Positions 8,543 through 18,012 of a stretch of 64,000 nucleotides of DNA are shown here, piece after piece. The stretch comes from Mesorhizobium huakuii (GTDB lineage Bacteria > Pseudomonadota > Alphaproteobacteria > Rhizobiales > Rhizobiaceae). Location: positions 1,550,001-1,614,000 of the forward strand of contig NZ_CP050296.1 of NCBI RefSeq assembly GCF_014189455.1, given 5' to 3'. Every line of letters begins with the position of its first letter. Positions within the stretch are counted from its first letter, which is position 1. Made by a program: the position numbers and the translations under genes. The notes below the pieces were generated by a model. It did not search any database and had not been told where the DNA came from. It saw only the letters and a list, made by a program, of their open reading frames with translations.

Positions 8543-9196
8543 GTGAAGCGCAGTCTCGACCGCAAAACCAAAATAGCGCTCGAACCGCGCAAGCAGCCGC
8601 GGCAGCAACGGTCGAGCAAGGTGGTCGACCGCATTCTCGACGCGGCGCTTATCCTGACGCGGGAGCAAGGAACCAGGACGCCGACGACGCTCGCCATTGC
8701 CCAGCGCGCCGGCCTGTCGGTCGGTTCGGTCTACCAATACTTTCCCAACAAGGAAGCCATTCTTCTGGACCTCGCCAGGCGCTGGCTGTCCTCCTTTCCC
8801 GAGGTGATCGAGAAGCGCATCAAGGTCCCGCGGCCCACCAACCGCGAAGAATTCCGGCGCGAGGTGCGCAAGCTTTTCATCGACACGTCCAGCATCTATC
8901 TCGAAAACGCGACCCTGATGCCGGTGATCGAGGCGATATCCGGCAACGCCGATCTCAGGCCTATCCAGGACGAATATGACGAGCAGATCATCGCGCTTTA
9001 CGCCGCCTGGCTGCGGCATGTGAATCCTGCTCTCGAAGACAAGATCGCCAAACGGCTCGGCCTGGTGATGATGGAGGTCGGGCACGCCTGCCGGCTTGTC
9101 GGACTGAAGAGAGATCGCAGGACATTCGACCTCATCGAGGACGATGTCGAAGCCATGTGGCTGGCTCTGGTGAACCCCTATCTCAACCTTGACTGA
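8543..9196 (+). CDS. TetR family transcriptional regulator
   Basis: 217-residue TetR-type regulator. The N-terminal helix-turn-helix is clear (LTREQGTRTPTTLAIAQRAG then LSVGSVYQYFPNKEAIL); the helical C-terminal ligand and dimer domain is variable. I use a GTG start at 8543-8545 because an acceptable GAGGG precedes it and the longer reading frame would extend into the promoter region. It is divergent from the amidohydrolase and 23 bases before the acetylpolyamine-amidohydrolase-like gene, so both are likely targets. The ligand could be a polyamine or acetylpolyamine, but this rests on context only. Confidence 0.85.
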   Translation: MKRSLDRKTKIALEPRKQPRQQRSSKVVDRILDAALILTREQGTRTPTTLAIAQRAGLSVGSVYQYFPNKEAILLDLARRWLSSFPEVIEKRIKVPRPTNREEFRREVRKLFIDTSSIYLENATLMPVIEAISGNADLRPIQDEYDEQIIALYAAWLRHVNPALEDKIAKRLGLVMMEVGHACRLVGLKRDRRTFDLIEDDVEAMWLALVNPYLNLD

Positions 9197-9219
9197 TTTC
9201 GCATTTCGAGAGGAATTTT

Positions 9220-10251
<1,032 letters not shown>

Positions 10252-10286
10252 GCCGGCTCGCAAACCAAGGGCTGATAGCGAAGAAA

Positions 10287-10311
10287 GGGGGCGGCATGAC
10301 CGCCCTTTTTT
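10287..10311. terminator. Bidirectional intrinsic terminator
   Basis: Stem GGGCGG (10289-10294) / CCGCCC (10300-10305) with a 5-base loop, followed by six T residues and preceded by AAAG on the other side. It lies between the convergent genes ending at 10251 (+) and 10317 (-). Confidence 0.85.
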
Positions 10312-10316
10312 GCAAG

Positions 10317-11510
10317 CTACGTTGCGGCGCCGGTGCTCGGCGCGGCCGTTGGTGCGGCAGCCCTGCGTGAGCGGCCGAGATAGTAGACTGCCGCCGCTGC
10401 GATGACGCCCGCCGCCAATATGCCCGCCGCCAGCACCGGCCGATACCAGAACCAGGCAATCGCGATTGTCGTCGTGCCGACCAGGATCGCCAGGAAGAAG
10501 GCGATGATGCCGGTTCCCATCCGCGCCATGCTGCCGAGGAACGGGATCACGTCGAGGATCACGCCGATCGGGCTGAGGAACAGGGCGAAGCCGATCGTCA
10601 GCAACAACAAGCCGCCGGCGCGCAACAGCCAGGTGATCAGCGTGTTGGCGCTGACAGCCTCGGCGAACATCTTGTCGGCCGGCACCTGGCCGGTATCGAC
10701 CATCAGCAGCGCATCGCCCGCTTGCGTCTGGTAGGACTCGAACCGGCTGCCGGCCTGGCGCGCCACGATGCTGACCACGCCGAGCGGCGCCAGTTCGTAG
10801 CTGATACGGTAGTCGCCCAGCGCAGGTGTTGTGTTGTCGCTGCCGAGATAGATTTTGCCGTCAACGATGCTGAGCGGCTTCGTCCCGGTATAGGCGGCCT
10901 TGATCGCCGCCGACTGACTGGCCGACAGCGAGTACTCCTTGTCGCCGTCGATGCGGTCGAGCACCGGTGTATCGAGATCGAAGGCGACGAGCTTGCCCTG
11001 TGGAATCTGGAAGGCGCGGCTGTGGATCGCCATCGGCGGATTCTGATGGCCGTCCGGCTTCTTGAAGTCCGATGAATCGATCTGCTTGTCGTCCCACACT
11101 TTCGAATAGCTGTAGGTGGTCTCCGTCTCCTCCCCGCCGCCAAGCTTCTTGGTGGTCTCGGATTTGGATTCTTCCTTCCACTGATACATCTCGACGCTGC
11201 GCGACAGGCGCAGCCCTTGCGCGGCAATGCCGAAATCCGGATCCGACAGGCCGCTATCCGCCGTCACCGGCCCGCTGACATGCACCAGCTTTCCGTCATT
11301 GCCTGCATCGACGCTGTCGGCATTGATCGAGACCACGGCGCCGGCGCCCTCGGCCAGCGAGCGCGCCGTCTGCACGGCGCGACCCTCGTTCCAGAACAGC
11401 CCGATCACCATCAGCACGATCAGCAGCAGGCCGAAAATGACCCCGCCGACCGCGCGCTTGATCCGCCCGAACCACGAGACTGACGTAACTTCCCGAAATG
11501 AATCGCTCAT
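10317..11510 (-). CDS. TMEM43-family membrane protein
   Basis: 397-residue integral membrane protein. There is one hydrophobic segment near the N-terminus (about residues 20-42, VIFGLLLIVLMVIGLFW). A large soluble middle domain has the conserved NEG-R-A and V-x-V-S-G-P pattern of the TMEM43 family, and two or three hydrophobic segments lie near the C-terminus (FLSPIGVILDVIPFLGSM and following). Bacterial members are of unknown function. I chose the ATG at 11508-11510 (MSDSFREV) because GGGGG lies just upstream. It is convergent with the deacetylase gene and 63 bases downstream of the M16 protease gene, possibly co-transcribed with it. Confidence 0.8.
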   Translation of the reverse strand: MSDSFREVTSVSWFGRIKRAVGGVIFGLLLIVLMVIGLFWNEGRAVQTARSLAEGAGAVVSINADSVDAGNDGKLVHVSGPVTADSGLSDPDFGIAAQGLRLSRSVEMYQWKEESKSETTKKLGGGEETETTYSYSKVWDDKQIDSSDFKKPDGHQNPPMAIHSRAFQIPQGKLVAFDLDTPVLDRIDGDKEYSLSASQSAAIKAAYTGTKPLSIVDGKIYLGSDNTTPALGDYRISYELAPLGVVSIVARQAGSRFESYQTQAGDALLMVDTGQVPADKMFAEAVSANTLITWLLRAGGLLLLTIGFALFLSPIGVILDVIPFLGSMARMGTGIIAFFLAILVGTTTIAIAWFWYRPVLAAGILAAGVIAAAAVYYLGRSRRAAAPTAAPSTGAAT

Positions 11511-11573
11511 CGTTTCCCCCGAAACCAAAGATAACAAGATTTAAGCGCGGCCGGCGGCCGCGCATCGAGCCGA

Positions 11574-14477
11574 TCAATCGGCATGGATTTGCGCGCCGCA
11601 GTCCTTGGCGTCAGCGCAAGTGTGCACCGCTCGCGTGGTGCCGCCATCGCCGACCCGCCACGGTGAAGCGGATAGCGGCGCCTGGCTGTTGCCGCCGAGA
11701 AGGTCGAGCGCCCGCATGGCCGTCTGCTCGCCCGCCTCGTCACGCTTGACGATCTCGACCTCCTTGAGGCCGATCGCGGCAAGCTGTGGCATGACCACGT
11801 CGGGATCACCGGCAACGACGATCAGCGACGGGTCGAGCGACGACAATGACAGCGCCTGTTTCTGCACGGCATCGAGCGTCAGCCGGGTACGCGCCGTCAT
11901 GCGGTTCTGTTGATCTTCGAGCGTCGAACCGCTGCCGACTGCTGAGATCAGCGAACCGAACAGACCTGCCGAGGTCTCCGCCGACCCGGCCAGTGCCCGG
12001 CGATAGACCGTTACCGTGCGGTCGACCTCGTCCTGCGCCACCGGCAAGGTGGTCAGGCCGGCAAACCCTTTCAGGATCTCGGTGATCGCCGGACCGGTGT
12101 TGGCCCGCTCGACGGTGGTTGCCACGACCAGTCCCGAGCCGGCCTTCATCGGGCTCATGAGATAGCTCGACACGCCATAGGAATAGCCCTTCTCCTCGCG
12201 GATCACCGAATTCAGCCGGCTGGAGAAATCATCGCCAAGCAGATTGGCGACCGCGGTCGATTCAGCGCGCTCGCCTTCGTCGGTGCCGGGCGCCGGCCGC
12301 GCCACGAACAGCGCCGACTGGCTGGCGCCGGGTTCAGGCACCAGCAGCACCTTCTGACCGCTGTTGAAATGCGCCGCCGGCGACGGTTCGACAGCATAGC
12401 CGATGGCATCGCTTGTCCATGTGCCGAATGCTTTTTCAAGGCCGGCCGCGACGGTGGCGACCGGCATCGGGCCGACGCTGTAGAAGGTCACCGCCTTGGG
12501 CGTGAACTCCGCCTTGAACGCGGCTTTGGCCTCGTCGAGCGAGATCGACGCCAGCGCCTTCGCCGACCAGTCGACCGCGGCCTTGCCCGGTACCTGCGGA
12601 ATAAGCGCCGTCTTTGCCGCGCGGCCGGCAACACCAGGCAGATCCGCCTCGCGCCCGTTCAGCCAGTCGACCGTCTGCGCCATCAGCACGGTCCATTCAG
12701 TCTTGTCGAAACGCGGCTTCAGCACCGCGTCGGCAAGCAGGCCGAGACCTTGATCCAATTTTTCCGGCGGCACGCCAAGCGTCATCGTGGTGGCCAGCGC
12801 GCCGGCCTGATAGCCGATCCCCGCACCGATATCGCTGGTCGCCTTGGCGAAGTCGGCCGCGCCGCGATCGGCCGCACCCCGCGTCGCCATGCTTGCGGCC
12901 AGTTCCAGCAACCCTTCCTTGCCCTCCGGCACACTGTTCCAGCCGCCTTCGGCACTCGCCGCCACATAGACCATCGGCGCTTCCGGCATGGTGTAGTGGA
13001 CGAGCTTGATGCCGTTGGAGAGCGTCGCCGTTTCCATGGCGGGCAACACCGCCGAAGGCGCTTGCCCGGCCGGATGCTTCGGGATGTCGATCGCCACCCG
13101 CTCCGGTGCCGTAAAAGGCTGTGGCGTTCCGGACGAACCGATCAGCGCGTCGGGATAACCGCCGCGCGGACCGGGCTTCAGCACCAGCACGCTGGCGTCT
13201 TCCGGTTTCAACAGCCGCTTGATCGTCGCTTCGACTTCCGCCACGCTGGCATTCCTGACGCGCGGATCGTCGACCAGCGCGCTCTGTGCGTCGCCGAGAA
13301 TGTCGGCATTGTAGGAGACGGTGCCGGCGCGATCCTTCAGCGCCTCGTTGCCCAGCCGCGCCGCCTGCAATATGCCGTTGCGCGCGCGCTCGACATCAGC
13401 CGGATCGAGCGGCGTCTTCTGGAAATCCGTGAACGCCGCTTTCATCGCGCTCTCGAGCGCTTCCGGCGTCACGCCTGCCGCCGCGCCCGCCTCGAAGGTG
13501 AAGCGGCCGCCAAGCAGGCCGCCCGTCCAGCTCGCGCTGGCATAGGTGGCGATGCCCTGTTGCGAGACCAGCCGGTTGCGCAGAAATCCATAGTCGCCAT
13601 TGCCGAGCAGTTCGGCGGCGATGCTGAGCGGGCCATTGTCTGGCGACTGCGCCGCCGGGCCGCTGAAGCCGACCACCACGACGGGGCTCGGCAGGCGATC
13701 CTCGAGCACCAGCTTGAGCCGCGCCTGGGTCGGTTCCGGAATGGCGGGCCGCGCCACGTCGGCGCCGCGCGGTATCCGGCCGAACGTGTCCGCAATCAGC
13801 GCCTTGGTGTCATCGACCTTGAGATCGCCGACCAGCACCAGCACCGCATTGTTGGGCAGATAGTAGGTGTTGAAGAAGCCTCTGACATCGTCGAGCGTCG
13901 CCGCATCGAGGTCGGCGACCGAACCGATGACCATGCGGCTATAGGGATGCGGCTTCGGAAACAGCCCGGACCAGAAGGCTTCCCAGCCGGATGCGCCGGC
14001 CTTGTCGAGCACGTTCTGGCGCATCTCGTTCTTGACCACCGAACGCTGCAGGTCGAGCTTGGCCTGCGTCACCGAGCGGCCGAGATTGGCCATGCGGTCG
14101 GCCTCCAGCGACAGGATCATCGGCAGCGACGACGACAGACCGTCGACATAGAACACGGTGCCGTCCTCGGTGGTCCAGGCATTGATCTCGTTGCCCAATG
14201 CGGCGTGGGCGCCGAACACGTTCGGCCAGGCCGGCGTCCCGGAAAACATCAGATGCTCGAACAGATGCGCGAAGCCAGAGCGACCGGCAGGTTCGTTCAT
14301 CGACCCGACGCGATAGCGCAGGTTCATCACCACCTTCGGCGCGCGATGGTCGGGCACCAGCACCACTTGCAGCCCGTTGTCGAGCGCATAGGTGACGATT
14401 GGCTCGGCCTTGGCGGGCGCTGCCGCACCGGCAAGAACCACAAGCATCACCGTGAACGCCAGGAAAACCTGCTTCAT
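11574..14477 (-). CDS. Periplasmic M16 (pitrilysin/insulinase) family zinc metalloprotease, two-domain
   Basis: 967-residue protein with a clear signal peptide (MKQVFLAFTVMLVVLAG to A-K-A) and the inverted zinc motif H-x-x-E-H at H71-LFE-H75 (FAHLFEHLMF), with a downstream acidic ligand in the NEINAWTTEDG region. The second half (from about residue 520) repeats the M16 fold without the zinc motif, including the R-x-x-x-Y pattern IREEKGYSYGV that completes the catalytic chamber. It probably degrades peptides in the periplasm. I chose the ATG at 14475-14477 because the longer frame would put 24 unrelated residues before the signal peptide. It is upstream of the TMEM43-like gene and divergent from visN. 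Confidence 0.9.
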   Translation of the reverse strand: MKQVFLAFTVMLVVLAGAAAPAKAEPIVTYALDNGLQVVLVPDHRAPKVVMNLRYRVGSMNEPAGRSGFAHLFEHLMFSGTPAWPNVFGAHAALGNEINAWTTEDGTVFYVDGLSSSLPMILSLEADRMANLGRSVTQAKLDLQRSVVKNEMRQNVLDKAGASGWEAFWSGLFPKPHPYSRMVIGSVADLDAATLDDVRGFFNTYYLPNNAVLVLVGDLKVDDTKALIADTFGRIPRGADVARPAIPEPTQARLKLVLEDRLPSPVVVVGFSGPAAQSPDNGPLSIAAELLGNGDYGFLRNRLVSQQGIATYASASWTGGLLGGRFTFEAGAAAGVTPEALESAMKAAFTDFQKTPLDPADVERARNGILQAARLGNEALKDRAGTVSYNADILGDAQSALVDDPRVRNASVAEVEATIKRLLKPEDASVLVLKPGPRGGYPDALIGSSGTPQPFTAPERVAIDIPKHPAGQAPSAVLPAMETATLSNGIKLVHYTMPEAPMVYVAASAEGGWNSVPEGKEGLLELAASMATRGAADRGAADFAKATSDIGAGIGYQAGALATTMTLGVPPEKLDQGLGLLADAVLKPRFDKTEWTVLMAQTVDWLNGREADLPGVAGRAAKTALIPQVPGKAAVDWSAKALASISLDEAKAAFKAEFTPKAVTFYSVGPMPVATVAAGLEKAFGTWTSDAIGYAVEPSPAAHFNSGQKVLLVPEPGASQSALFVARPAPGTDEGERAESTAVANLLGDDFSSRLNSVIREEKGYSYGVSSYLMSPMKAGSGLVVATTVERANTGPAITEILKGFAGLTTLPVAQDEVDRTVTVYRRALAGSAETSAGLFGSLISAVGSGSTLEDQQNRMTARTRLTLDAVQKQALSLSSLDPSLIVVAGDPDVVMPQLAAIGLKEVEIVKRDEAGEQTAMRALDLLGGNSQAPLSASPWRVGDGGTTRAVHTCADAKDCGAQIHAD

Positions 14478-14622
14478 GATCACCCCCATGCCGATGGCTG
14501 CGAAACAAGCGCCGCCACCCCTGCCCAGTCCGATCGAAGGGAAGCCCACCCCTGTTGATCAGCGAAAACCTACCGGAATCGATCGGCCCTCGATACGGCA
14601 GTCCCACAACACCCTCTGGCTT

Positions 14623-14752
14623 TTTGATGTCGGGTTCATGTCGGCGAATGAGGTGTCCTGAAACAATGAAACCGGCCCTCTCGCCTGCTTCTGAGTCGCA
14701 CGCGAGTCCACCGGATTCGATTTTGTCAAATCGCGTTTGATGTCGGATTCAT
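14623..14752 (+). repeat. Direct repeat pair TTTGATGTCGG(G/A)TTCAT upstream of visN
   Basis: Copies at 14623-14639 and 14736-14752 agree at 16 of 17 bases, 113 bases apart. The second copy overlaps the candidate -35 box of visN, so it may be a regulator site or a duplicated promoter. Confidence 0.55.
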
Positions 14753-14765
14753 CTGCGGGTAGATT
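14737..14765 (+). promoter_or_regulatory. Candidate sigma-70 type promoter of visN
   Basis: TTGATG (14737-14742) and TAGATT (14760-14765) are separated by 17 bases. It would give visN a leader of about 220 bases. Matches to consensus are partial. Confidence 0.35.
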
Positions 14766-14994
14766 AGACCCGAATCAGCCGGTCCTCGGGGGGCGCGGCG
14801 ACCACCCAAAGTCTCACGTTCCGGAATGTTCCGGCGCCAGACGCGGATGTCTTCGCGTTCCCTGAACGGATTCCGTCTGATTGGCGCGGCCCCGCGCCTC
14901 GTGTGCGTCTCGTGAAAGTAACGCGTTTTTAGGGTTCGGCGGCTGGCCTCCAGCATCCGGACAGCAGAAACGATTCCGGCCAAAAGCAACAAGA

Positions 14995-15705
14995 ATGAGC
15001 AGTCCCGCCGCGCTTCTTCAATCCGATACATTGGGCTCGCGCCTGACGTCGCGCGGTGATTTGACCAGCTTCTTCATGGAGCTGACCGCCGAGATCGGCG
15101 CCGACAGCTACATGCTGGTTGCCATCGTCCACGACCAGGATCGCAATGACGCGCGCATCGTCTCGTCGAACTGGATCTTCGACGCCATCGAACTGACCGG
15201 CAAGCGGCTGATCGCCAGCCTTGCCCAGGGCGCGCTCACGGTGGCGCCCGGCATCCGCCCACGACCGCTGGTGGCGGCAGAGGCACCGGATGCCGACGGA
15301 CTGGTCTCCGGCGAAGAGGCCCGCCTTCTCGACGTGCTCGGCCATGCCGAGATCTATTCGCTCAGGCTGAATGTCGGCCGCCAGCGCCTGTTCGCCCTGT
15401 TCTCGGCGGCGACGGCTGGCCAGATCGACCAGCCGGCGCTGATGAGGGCACAGCTGAAATGCTGCTACGCGCTCTCGCATATCCCGCAGTTGATCGCCGC
15501 GGCTGCGATGCAGGATCCACTGTCGGATCGTGAGCGCGAATGCCTGTTCTGGGTTTCGGAAGGCAAGACCACCGACGAGGTGGCCGTCATCCTTGGCGTG
15601 TCGTCCAACACCGTCAACAGCTACATCACCCACGCCATCCAGAAATTCGCGGCCTCGAACCGCGCGATGGCCATCGCAACGGCGATAAGGAGTGGCATCA
15701 TTTGA
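14995..15705 (+). CDS. visN: VisN, LuxR-type master regulator of motility
   Basis: 236-residue regulator: an N-terminal ligand-binding-like domain (about residues 10-165) and a C-terminal LuxR/NarL helix-turn-helix (LSDRERECLFWVSEGKTTDEVAVILGV, then SSNTVNSYITHAIQKF). In rhizobia VisN and VisR form a heteromeric activator at the top of the flagellar cascade and control rem. Assignment rests on the tandem pair of LuxR-type genes at the head of a rhizobial flagellar cluster. I chose the ATG at 14995-14997; the longer frame runs back into the leader. visR follows with a stop/start overlap. Confidence 0.85.
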   Translation: MSSPAALLQSDTLGSRLTSRGDLTSFFMELTAEIGADSYMLVAIVHDQDRNDARIVSSNWIFDAIELTGKRLIASLAQGALTVAPGIRPRPLVAAEAPDADGLVSGEEARLLDVLGHAEIYSLRLNVGRQRLFALFSAATAGQIDQPALMRAQLKCCYALSHIPQLIAAAAMQDPLSDRERECLFWVSEGKTTDEVAVILGVSSNTVNSYITHAIQKFAASNRAMAIATAIRSGII

Positions 15706-16472
15706 AACACGCCGACATCAAGGACGCCGCGGAGGCCCTTTTCAACGAGCAGCGCAGCCCCTTCGGCGCCTTCTCGCTCGGCTCCGAAACGCATCACGCC
15801 GTCACCGTTCCCGATGCCGTGCGCCGCTGCCGCTGGATATCCGTCGACATCAATGCCTCGGCCTTCGGCCTGTACTTCGTCAGCCCGTCGCCGGAGCGGG
15901 CGCGGCTGGTGCCGTGTTTCGATTCCGACTATCCCGGCATTGCCGTGGCGAGCAAGTTCATCTCGGGCGCCAATGGCGAGGAGATCGTGCGCCACACCCA
16001 CAACTCGACGGAGCCGCGCTGGTGGACGGATGACGGCATGGCGGCGATGGCTGAAATGTTCGGCAATCTCGCCTGGACCGCACAGATGGCGCCGCTGGCG
16101 CCCGGCACCAGCGGCATCGCCTTTCCCGTCCACGCCGATCGCGGCCAATGCGGCCTCGTCGTCTTCCTGGGATCGGAGATCGCGCTGCCGCAGGATACGC
16201 TCTACGAGATCCACGCCCGCTGCTTTTCCCTGTTCGCCGCCGTCGCGCGTATCCGTCCCGGGGACACCGGCAGGATGCGCGCCATTTCCAAGCGCGAACT
16301 CGAATGCCTGAAGCTGACCGCCAACGGCAACACCAGCGAAGAAATCGCGCGGCTGCTGAAACTGTCAGTGCACACGGCCAACCAGTATCTGACGCAGTCG
16401 ACGCAGAAGCTCAACGCCGTCAACCGCAACCAGGCGGTCGCCAAAGCGCTGCGGCTCGGTCTGATCGAGTAA
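15702..16472 (+). CDS. visR: VisR, LuxR-type master regulator of motility
   Basis: 256-residue partner of VisN with the same layout: a sensor-like N-terminal domain and a C-terminal LuxR helix-turn-helix (ISKRELECLKLTANGNTSEEIARLLKL, then SVHTANQYLTQSTQKL). The start is a TTG at 15702-15704 that overlaps the visN stop (TTGA), with an ideal AAGGAG about ten bases before it. There is no in-frame ATG near this position. The overlap implies coupled translation, fitting a fixed VisN:VisR ratio. It is convergent with the small gene at 16496. Confidence 0.88.
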   Translation: MKHADIKDAAEALFNEQRSPFGAFSLGSETHHAVTVPDAVRRCRWISVDINASAFGLYFVSPSPERARLVPCFDSDYPGIAVASKFISGANGEEIVRHTHNSTEPRWWTDDGMAAMAEMFGNLAWTAQMAPLAPGTSGIAFPVHADRGQCGLVVFLGSEIALPQDTLYEIHARCFSLFAAVARIRPGDTGRMRAISKRELECLKLTANGNTSEEIARLLKLSVHTANQYLTQSTQKLNAVNRNQAVAKALRLGLIE

Positions 16473-16495
16473 TTGCGTCGCCTGACAAAGGCGCT

Positions 16496-16930
16496 TCAGA
16501 AAGCCAGAGGCTCGACTCTACGGATCCGAGCCTGCTCGATCACCGCCTCGAGCAGTGCCGTGTTGTGCTCAGGGTTCTCCCCGGGCTTTTCGAACGACAC
16601 GTAATTGACCGCGACCGAGTTGCCGGCCTCGCTCAGCGTCAGCTGGAAATAGACAGTCACACCGGGTGGCCGCAGTTCCAGGTCGAGCACGATGCGCGGG
16701 CTGCCGGTCCAGTCGACATGCGCCTCGCCGCCATGGCCGAGCCTGAGCGTGCCCGGCATGAAGAACAGCTCCACCGCTGAATCGACCAGGTCCGACAGGC
16801 AGGCGAAATGCTCCAGCCGGATGAAGGCGATGTAGTCGGCGACATCGATCAGCCTCAGTTCGCCGACCACTTGCTCGATGGCGCTGGCGACGATGATCTC
16901 GCGGGATTTTGCGTGCGGTTGGCGGTTCAT
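16496..16930 (-). CDS. Conserved hypothetical protein at the end of the motA-flhB operon
   Basis: 144-residue protein of unknown function with no signal peptide or membrane segment. It starts MNRQPHAKSREIIVASAIEQ and has mixed alpha/beta character with a hydrophobic core segment VTVYFQLTLSEAGNSVAVNYVSF. Its ATG overlaps the flhB stop as ATGA, so it is translated with flhB and is the last gene of motA-fliM-fliN-fliG-flhB. From memory, a hypothetical gene occupies the same slot between visR and flhB in other rhizobial flagellar clusters, which suggests a real role in export or switch assembly. No family could be named from sequence. Confidence 0.8.
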   Translation of the reverse strand: MNRQPHAKSREIIVASAIEQVVGELRLIDVADYIAFIRLEHFACLSDLVDSAVELFFMPGTLRLGHGGEAHVDWTGSPRIVLDLELRPPGVTVYFQLTLSEAGNSVAVNYVSFEKPGENPEHNTALLEAVIEQARIRRVEPLAF

Positions 16931-18009
16931 GAAATCTGTCTGCGCTCAGCCTTTTTCGAGTAGACGATCCGCACCAGTTCGGCGACGGCCTGGTAGAATT
17001 GCGACGGGATCACATTATCGACCGAAACTTGCTTGTACATGGAGCGGGCGAGCGCCACGTCCTCGAAGATCGGGATGTTGTGCTCCTTGGCAATCTCGCG
17101 GATTTTCAGCGCCACCAGATCCTGCCCCTTGGCCACCACCAGCGGTGCCGAATCCTCGTCGCGCACGTATTTCAGCGCGATCGAGAAGTGGGTCGGGTTG
17201 GCGATGATCAGCGTCGCGCGCGGCACCGCCGTCATCATCCGCTTGCGCGCCCGGTCGCGCGCCAGCGAGCGCAGCCGCGACTTGATGATCGGGTCGCCCT
17301 CGGACTGCTTGAACTCGTCCTTGACCTCCTGCTTGCTCATGCGCAGGTCCTGCTTCCAGTGGAAGCGCGACCAGACGATGTCGATCGCCGCGATCAGTCC
17401 CATGACGAAGACGATCGCCACCAGTATGTCGACCGCGATGCCGCGGATGACGAGGCCGAAAGCGACGGGATTGGTGATCATTCCGGCAAGCAGCTTGCGG
17501 TGATCCTCCGACAGCGTGAAGGTGAGCACGGCGATGGCGAAGCCGACCTTTGCCAGGGATTTCAGGAACTCGACCCAGCCCTGGGCACCGAACATCCGGG
17601 TCCAACCCTTGGTGATCGAAATGCGCGAAAGCTGCGGCCTGATCCGCTCGCCGACGAATTGCGGCATGTTCTGGAGCACCGAGGCGCCGATGCCGGCAAC
17701 GGTCAAAAGCACCAGCAGGCTAATAAGGGCGCGGCCCACTTCCAGCAGGACGAGCTTGTAGAGCGCGATGACATCGGTCTCGGTGTCCATCGGCCAGGCC
17801 TCGGGCTTTTCGAGGAACATCGACAGGAACATGCCGAGGTTGATGACCGCGTCCTTGGCATAGAAGACGGTGAACACCAGTATGGCGACGAAGGAGGCGA
17901 GGATCGCGGTTTCCCTCGAATGGGGCAGCTTGCCCTGTTCGATGGTGTCGCGGACCTTCTTTTCCGTCGCCTCTTCGGTTTTGGAGTCCTTGTCGGTGGC
18001 GTCTGACAT
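16927..18009 (-). CDS. flhB: FlhB, flagellar type III export substrate-specificity switch
   Basis: 360 residues: four hydrophobic segments in the N-terminal two thirds (for example TAILASFVAILVFTVFYA and IAVDILVAIVFVMGLIAAI), then the cytoplasmic domain with the autocleavage motif N271-P-T-H274 (LIIANPTHFSIALKYV). Cleavage between N and P switches export from rod/hook to filament substrates. It acts at the inner-membrane export gate with FlhA, FliP, FliQ and FliR, all encoded in this window. It follows fliG by three bases and overlaps the next small gene. Confidence 0.96.
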   Translation of the reverse strand: MSDATDKDSKTEEATEKKVRDTIEQGKLPHSRETAILASFVAILVFTVFYAKDAVINLGMFLSMFLEKPEAWPMDTETDVIALYKLVLLEVGRALISLLVLLTVAGIGASVLQNMPQFVGERIRPQLSRISITKGWTRMFGAQGWVEFLKSLAKVGFAIAVLTFTLSEDHRKLLAGMITNPVAFGLVIRGIAVDILVAIVFVMGLIAAIDIVWSRFHWKQDLRMSKQEVKDEFKQSEGDPIIKSRLRSLARDRARKRMMTAVPRATLIIANPTHFSIALKYVRDEDSAPLVVAKGQDLVALKIREIAKEHNIPIFEDVALARSMYKQVSVDNVIPSQFYQAVAELVRIVYSKKAERRQIS

Positions 18010-18012
18010 GCC

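Larger units (their letters stand above)
14478..14994. other. 517-base non-coding region between the M16 protease and visN
   Basis: No convincing gene is seen. It must hold the divergent promoters of the M16 gene and visN. It contains a 17-base near-identical direct repeat (14623-14639 and 14736-14752, one mismatch), a short inverted repeat TCAAA-TCGCG-TTTGA (14726-14740) and a candidate visN promoter (14737-14765). The remaining stretch to visN would be a leader of about 230 bases. Confidence 0.7.
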
